A stretch of 9,310 nucleotides of DNA from Puniceicoccales bacterium (GTDB lineage Bacteria; Verrucomicrobiota; Verrucomicrobiia; Opitutales; JAIRKQ01), in the NCBI GenBank assembly GCA_031258795.1, contig JAIRMI010000078.1, positions 1 through 9,310 of the forward strand, in the 5' to 3' direction. Positions 6,073 to 9,310 of this stretch are shown here, piece after piece (positions within the stretch are counted from its first letter, which is position 1; each line of letters begins with the position of its first letter). A program made the position numbers and the translations under genes. The notes below the pieces were generated by a model, which worked only from the letters and a program-made list of their open reading frames with translations, did not search any database and was not told the origin of the DNA.

Positions 6073-6089
6073 TTGGTGTGCAACACCAA
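6073..6089 (-). promoter_or_regulatory. 7-bp hairpin between needle genes 2 and 1
   Basis: TTGGTGT (6073-6079) and ACACCAA (6083-6089) pair perfectly around a 3-base loop in the 104-base gap upstream of the needle gene starting at 6044. No U-tract follows, so a classical terminator is unlikely. It could set mRNA processing or stability and so the ratio of subunits. Confidence 0.45.
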
Positions 6090-6148
6090 CTGAAGGTATA
6101 GTCTAACACTTACACGGAAAAAAACAAGGAAAATTTCTCACCGGGGAA

Positions 6149-6418
6149 TCACCTGATATTCTGGGCTGTGGTTTTTAACGCATCGCCAAAGCTGCGAAGG
6201 ATACCTGTCGCCGTTGAACAAGAGACATTCCACGATTGAAGTTTTGCCTGGATCACAAGAAGGGTGCCTTGATCCGTAGATTCTGCACCCTTTTTACTCA
6301 CCTTGGATATCTCATTATTTAGTTCATCTTCTGTTTTGCTACACATTTTTGCCAACACCTCGAGCAATTTGCCCATAGATAGATTCAATGTGTCCAACGT
6401 CGCCGACTCTACTGCCAT
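6149..6418 (-). CDS. sctF: T3SS needle protein paralogue 2, SctF-like
   Basis: An 89-residue needle subunit, a normal length for the family (80-90). Residues 12-40 form helix one (LSMGKLLEVLAKMCSKTEDELNNEISKV). The turn plus helix-two core STDQGTLLVIQAKLQSW spans 48-63, and the end TATGILRSFGDALKTTAQNIR packs in the needle lumen in known structures. It has no signal peptide, as expected for a T3SS substrate. An AAGGAG site (6425-6430) lies six bases before ATG 6418. The 195-base gap upstream, to paralogue 3, is large enough for its own promoter. The protein resembles paralogue 3 in helix one (LLEVLAKMCSK versus LFEMLARMCSK) and paralogue 1 in helix two. Confidence 0.86.
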   Translation of the reverse strand: MAVESATLDTLNLSMGKLLEVLAKMCSKTEDELNNEISKVSKKGAESTDQGTLLVIQAKLQSWNVSCSTATGILRSFGDALKTTAQNIR

Positions 6419-6613
6419 CTTTTACTCCTTGTTTGTAATTAAAACCTTTATTGGTAACAAACAACCTTGTCTAGGGTTCATTCAGAAAGAGTCAATGAAT
6501 TTTCCACATTCTTTTTTGCTCTTTTTAATCTCCCACTAGATGGCAGCAGCACCTATGGGAGAAGGTGATATTGTTAATTTGGTATATGTGAAAGAACGAA
6601 ATTTGGAGAGAAG
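6419..6613 (-). other. Gap between needle genes 3 and 2
   Basis: There is no gene here. On the minus strand TTGACT (plus 6490-6495) followed after 16 bases by TAGACA is a possible weak promoter for the downstream needle gene, but the -10 is poor. No terminator is obvious after needle gene 3. Confidence 0.4.
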
Positions 6614-6880
6614 TTACTTAATGTTTTGAGCAGTGCCTCTCACTGTGTCCGCATAAGTGCGGAGAAAGTTGGATGCTGTTGCGGAATTGGTGCTCCACAC
6701 TTGAAGTTTTGCCTGAGCCTTAAAAAGATCGTCTTGATTTACGGCTCCTTTATCATCTTTAGTCATGCTTGATATTGCATTATCTAGATCATCTTGTGAT
6801 TTGCTGCACATTCTTGCTAACATTTCAAACAATCTGCTCATGGAGAAACCTGTATTTGCTGTTGACGCTACTGATGTCAT
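6614..6880 (-). CDS. sctF: T3SS needle protein paralogue 3, SctF-like
   Basis: An 88-residue needle subunit, first gene of the cluster. Helix one (GFSMSRLFEMLARMCSKSQDDLDNAISSM, 11-39) is followed by a charged turn and the core VNQDDLFKAQAKLQVWS (47-63), then TASNFLRTYADTVRGTAQNIK to the end. All three paralogues share Q-A-K-[LV]-Q-x-W and finish in TAQNI[RK], and all three are only moderately similar to one another. AAGGA with six bases spacing precedes ATG 6880. It diverges from the DUF58 gene across 193 bases. Confidence 0.86.
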   Translation of the reverse strand: MTSVASTANTGFSMSRLFEMLARMCSKSQDDLDNAISSMTKDDKGAVNQDDLFKAQAKLQVWSTNSATASNFLRTYADTVRGTAQNIK

Positions 6881-7073
6881 TTTTGTTCCTTTGGTTTATG
6901 TTTAAATCTTTTTCTTGTTAATTGATGGCTTCGCCTAATGAGGTTTTGCAATGTGTCAAGAAAAGTTTTTACATTATTTCCAATTTTTATTATTGAATGC
7001 CCAGAAACGGCGATATTTAGAGGAAAAAAAGAGTTGCCCATTCTTGGCATTTTTTTAAAACTTACTATCTCGA
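6881..7073. promoter_or_regulatory. Divergent control region: T3SS needle cluster / DUF58 gene
   Basis: An AT-rich stretch that must drive the minus-strand needle genes and probably the plus-strand DUF58-fabV pair. On the minus strand a perfect TTGACA (plus 6954-6959) sits upstream of the needle gene at 6880, but no good -10 follows at 16-18 bases. Two similar imperfect palindromes, TGCCCA-N5-GGC, occur at 6998-7011 and 7035-7048, centres 37 bases apart; they could bind a regulator. No Shine-Dalgarno is visible before 7074. Confidence 0.45.
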
Positions 7074-7880
7074 ATGATTAATTTTACAAAGTTTTACAAA
7101 AATCGCTTCGGAGACAGATGCTTTATATCCGATATGTCCGTTCCTGTTTCGGACGGGGGAACGATTAGCAATGTGGATCATTTCTGCACAGCAAGGCGCG
7201 GAGAGCTGTATGGCAAGCAGTTCACAGGGGAGCGCGACTTTAGCATAATGTTTGCCATTGATGTCAGTTCGTCCCAAATGTTTGGCAGCACCGTATCGAA
7301 GATTGATTTTGCTTTAAAGTTGGCTGGTAAATTATCTGAAATTGCCCATGAAGTTGGAGACAAAGCAGGCCTGATACTATTTTCAGAGGATGTGGAGCTT
7401 TACAAACCGGCTTACGCTCACCTGTGCATCCCGAGCTTGGAGATGCATAAAATTGGTCTTGGAAGCGATCCCAAGGGAGTGGTGAAATTTTTACAAAATA
7501 TACTGAAGCCTTCCTCCATTGTGTTCTTTGTGAGCGATTTTTTGTACCCGGACAGGATAAGGAACGACCTAATGGAAGCTCTTAAAAACTTATCCAAACG
7601 GCACGATCTTATCTGTGTGCAGCTGTTGGATAGGGTTAACTTGTCCATTCCCCCTATCGGGAGGTTAAGGTTGCAGGATTCTGAATCCTTGGATTGTGTG
7701 TCTTGCAATTCCAGCGATGGGCAATTTTCTCGCATTTATGCCAATATCGATGGCAAATGGACCGGTAAACTAGAAAAAGATGCAAAAAAAGTAGGCTTAA
7801 AATTCGTTGCCATCGAAAATGGTTGCAGCGAAGAACTGGCAATGGAGAAGTGTTTGGATAAACGTCTTGCATACGCATGA
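7074..7880 (+). CDS. DUF58 / von Willebrand A-like domain protein
   Basis: A 268-residue cytosolic protein. Residues 33-57 match the DUF58 signature (VDHFCTARRGELYGKQFTGERDFSIMF; the usual form is DW...AR.G.l.VK.F.EER). Then come a vWA-type metal site D-x-S-x-S (Asp63, Ser65, Ser67 in AIDVSSS), the GLILFSEDVELYKP strand (99-112), and VSDFLYPD (153-160) with a likely metal-site Asp155. DUF58 proteins normally work with MoxR AAA+ ATPases; none is in the window. The region before the signature is ~30 residues, shorter than usual, where VDHF stands in place of the common D-W. The start also lacks a ribosome binding site, so the N-terminus may be eroded or mis-set. fabV follows after 20 bases, suggesting one transcript. 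Confidence 0.85.
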   Translation: MINFTKFYKNRFGDRCFISDMSVPVSDGGTISNVDHFCTARRGELYGKQFTGERDFSIMFAIDVSSSQMFGSTVSKIDFALKLAGKLSEIAHEVGDKAGLILFSEDVELYKPAYAHLCIPSLEMHKIGLGSDPKGVVKFLQNILKPSSIVFFVSDFLYPDRIRNDLMEALKNLSKRHDLICVQLLDRVNLSIPPIGRLRLQDSESLDCVSCNSSDGQFSRIYANIDGKWTGKLEKDAKKVGLKFVAIENGCSEELAMEKCLDKRLAYA

Positions 7881-7900
7881 GCGTGTGATATACACGGATC

Positions 7901-9067
7901 ATGATTATCAAACCAAAGACAAGAGGGTTCATTTGCTTAACCGCTCATCCTCTTGGATGTGAGCGCAATGTGGAGGAACAAATAGCTTACGTTAGCAAAA
8001 ATGGTCCCATAAGCGGTGGGCCGAGAAATGTTTTAGTTGTGGGAGCGTCAACGGGATATGGCCTGGCGAGCAGGATTGTTTCATCATTCGGTTGCGGAGC
8101 TAACACGATTGGCGTTTTCTTTGAAAGACCAGCGGATGTGGATAGACCGGCTTCAGCGGGTTGGTACAACTCCATTGCTTTTAAAAAATACGCGGAGGGA
8201 GGTAATTTTATCGCGGAGAACATTAACGGCGACGCATTTTCCGATGAAATTAAGGAGAAGGTGGTTGAAGTTATAAAAAGTAAGCTTGTACACGTGGACT
8301 GCGTGATTTACAGTCTCGCTTCCCCTCGCCGCACCGATCCAAGAACAGGTGAGACTTACAAATCCGTCCTGAAGCCTATCGGCAACAAATTCAAAAGCAA
8401 GACGGTTAACGTTGACAGCGGAAAGATCGGCGACGTGGAGCTGGAACCGGCATCAGCAGATGAGATTGTCAGCACGGTGAAAGTTATGGGAGGGGAAGAC
8501 TGGAAACTGTGGATGCAAACGCTTCTGCGGGAAAATGTCCTTGCAGATAGGATCAAGACCGTTGCCTACTCCTATATCGGACCGAAAGTCACAAGACCAA
8601 TTTATTCCGATGGCACAATTGGTCGAGCTAAGGAGGACTTGGACCGTGCAGCCGATGCCATAACACATATGCTATCAAAGATCGGAGGAAAGGCTATCAT
8701 TTCTGTCAACAAAGCGGTCGTTACCCAGGCTAGCTCGGCGATACCCGTTGTTCCGTTGTACATTTCCATGCTTTTCAAGGTCATGAAGGAAAAAAATCTT
8801 CACGAAGGCTGCATAGAACAGATATATCGCCTATTTAAGAACCATCTCTATGGCAATGATGAGTCCAGAGATTCCTATGGCCGAATCAGGATCGACAACT
8901 TTGAACTGCAGGAGGACGTGCAGGGAGCGGTCGCTGAACTGTGGAACAGGGTTTCAACGGAAAACTTGCGCGAAATAACGGACATTGATGACTACCGCAG
9001 AGAATTTTTGAAACTCTTCGGCTTTGGGATCGATGGTATAGATTACGACGCCGATGTTACACCCTGA
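7901..9067 (+). CDS. fabV: FabV-type enoyl-ACP reductase (trans-2-enoyl-CoA reductase family)
   Basis: A 388-residue enzyme that carries out the NADH-dependent last reduction of the fatty-acid elongation cycle. The N-terminus MIIKPKTRGFICLTAHPLGC aligns with the family start. The nucleotide-binding GASTGYG is at 48-54, with the acidic residue after strand two (FFERP, Glu75). The catalytic Y-x8-K is intact (Tyr235...Lys244, IYSDGTIGRAK), as are the second active-site Tyr225 (YSYIGP) and the substrate-loop TQASSAIP (275-282). The C-terminus DYDADVTP is typical. The enzyme is full length with no sign of damage. FabV is the ENR type known to be poorly inhibited by triclosan. The gene probably shares a transcript with the DUF58 gene, and its last 25 bases overlap the convergent lpxB end. 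Confidence 0.97.
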   Translation: MIIKPKTRGFICLTAHPLGCERNVEEQIAYVSKNGPISGGPRNVLVVGASTGYGLASRIVSSFGCGANTIGVFFERPADVDRPASAGWYNSIAFKKYAEGGNFIAENINGDAFSDEIKEKVVEVIKSKLVHVDCVIYSLASPRRTDPRTGETYKSVLKPIGNKFKSKTVNVDSGKIGDVELEPASADEIVSTVKVMGGEDWKLWMQTLLRENVLADRIKTVAYSYIGPKVTRPIYSDGTIGRAKEDLDRAADAITHMLSKIGGKAIISVNKAVVTQASSAIPVVPLYISMLFKVMKEKNLHEGCIEQIYRLFKNHLYGNDESRDSYGRIRIDNFELQEDVQGAVAELWNRVSTENLREITDIDDYRREFLKLFGFGIDGIDYDADVTP

Positions 9068-9310
9068 GCATAGCCTTTATTGATCGCACCATATAGCCAT
9101 TCTTCGGGAAGAATGTCCGGAGTTCCCCTTATTGCAGCTTTTAGTTCCACCGCATCCCTTTTGTGTTGCTCAACTATGTTGCCATCATCTACGCATCCGA
9201 ACAGGTATTTTGCTATAACTTTTGGTTTTATCGCCCTCTGGATAAACTCCGGCCAAGCACTGCGATTCAAAAGAATATTGGCGATGCCTATGTGCTTCAG
9301 TTTCACTAGT
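9043..9310 (-). CDS. lpxB: Lipid-A-disaccharide synthase C-terminus (LpxB), partial
   Basis: The last ~88 codons of a gene that enters from the right edge. The reading LVKLKHIGIANILLNRSAWPEFIQ matches the LpxB stretch (V.Y.GLPNI.AGR...PE.LQ) that borders the UDP-sugar site, and the rest (PKVIAKYLFGC..., then a helix with a WL near the end) fits the C-terminal helices. LpxB joins UDP-diacylglucosamine and lipid X into the lipid A disaccharide, at the inner membrane. The GTG at 9306 is an internal Val codon, not a start. The stop TAA (9045-9043) lies inside fabV. The call rests on one motif block. Confidence 0.75.
   Translation of the reverse strand, partial: LVKLKHIGIANILLNRSAWPEFIQRAIKPKVIAKYLFGCVDDGNIVEQHKRDAVELKAAIRGTPDILPEEWLYGAINKGYAQGVTSAS

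Noticed and set aside
6954..6983. Sigma-54 type promoter on the minus strand (TTGACAC...TTGCA)
   Set aside because: The spacing between the GG-like and GC elements is too short and the -24 GG is GA.
7882..7896. 5-bp inverted repeat (CGTGT-N5-ACACG) between the DUF58 gene and fabV
   Set aside because: It is too short to call a terminator or operator, with no T-tract.
1..9310. tRNA, rRNA, riboswitch or CRISPR elements
   Set aside because: I saw no cloverleaf, rRNA core sequence or repeat-spacer pattern on either strand; short ncRNAs cannot be excluded by reading alone.

Overview
The window looks like a piece of a Gram-negative, host-associated bacterial chromosome. Lipid A synthesis (LpxB C-terminus), the non-mevalonate isoprenoid pathway (IspH), a FabV-type enoyl-ACP reductase and type III secretion (T3SS) needle genes all point that way. 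The needle, TPR chaperone and rod proteins are strongly diverged from proteobacterial ones. I would guess a PVC-type lineage (Chlamydiae, Verrucomicrobia or Lentisphaerae), but this is inference and no rRNA or other taxonomic marker is present.

Left third (1-3470) is accessory DNA. It opens with a wrecked IS5-family transposase (1-858) that contains two internal tandem duplications, one of them bounded by a 15-base direct repeat. A 387-codon gene follows (1124-2287). Its C-terminus carries an R / S-T-S / E-x-E pattern typical of mono-ADP-ribosyltransferase toxins, and a 102-codon gene with a strong ribosome binding site lies 44 bases downstream (2332-2640). This pair sits between two copies of a ~54-bp direct repeat (984-1037 and 2789-2841) and is closed on the right by a decayed IS630-family transposase (2910-3410). 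It reads as a mobile or formerly mobile toxin/effector module.

Middle (3468-4878): a small winged-helix DNA-binding protein (minus strand) with a perfect inverted repeat over its leader, diverging from ispH (plus strand). ispH overlaps the next gene tail to tail.

Centre (4861-6880, minus strand) is a compact T3SS needle cluster. In order of transcription it holds three paralogous needle (SctF-like) genes, a TPR needle-chaperone (SctG-like) gene and an inner-rod (SctI-like) gene. No ATPase, ring or export gates are in the window, so the rest of the injectisome must be elsewhere. If the upstream ADP-ribosyltransferase is real it is a natural candidate client, but nothing in the sequence proves this.

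Right third (7074-9310): a DUF58/von Willebrand A-type protein and fabV form a likely operon on the plus strand, diverging from the T3SS cluster. The C-terminus of lpxB comes in from the right edge on the minus strand and overlaps the end of fabV. Two pairs of convergent genes overlap at their stops, so this part of the genome is tightly packed compared with the IS-littered left third.
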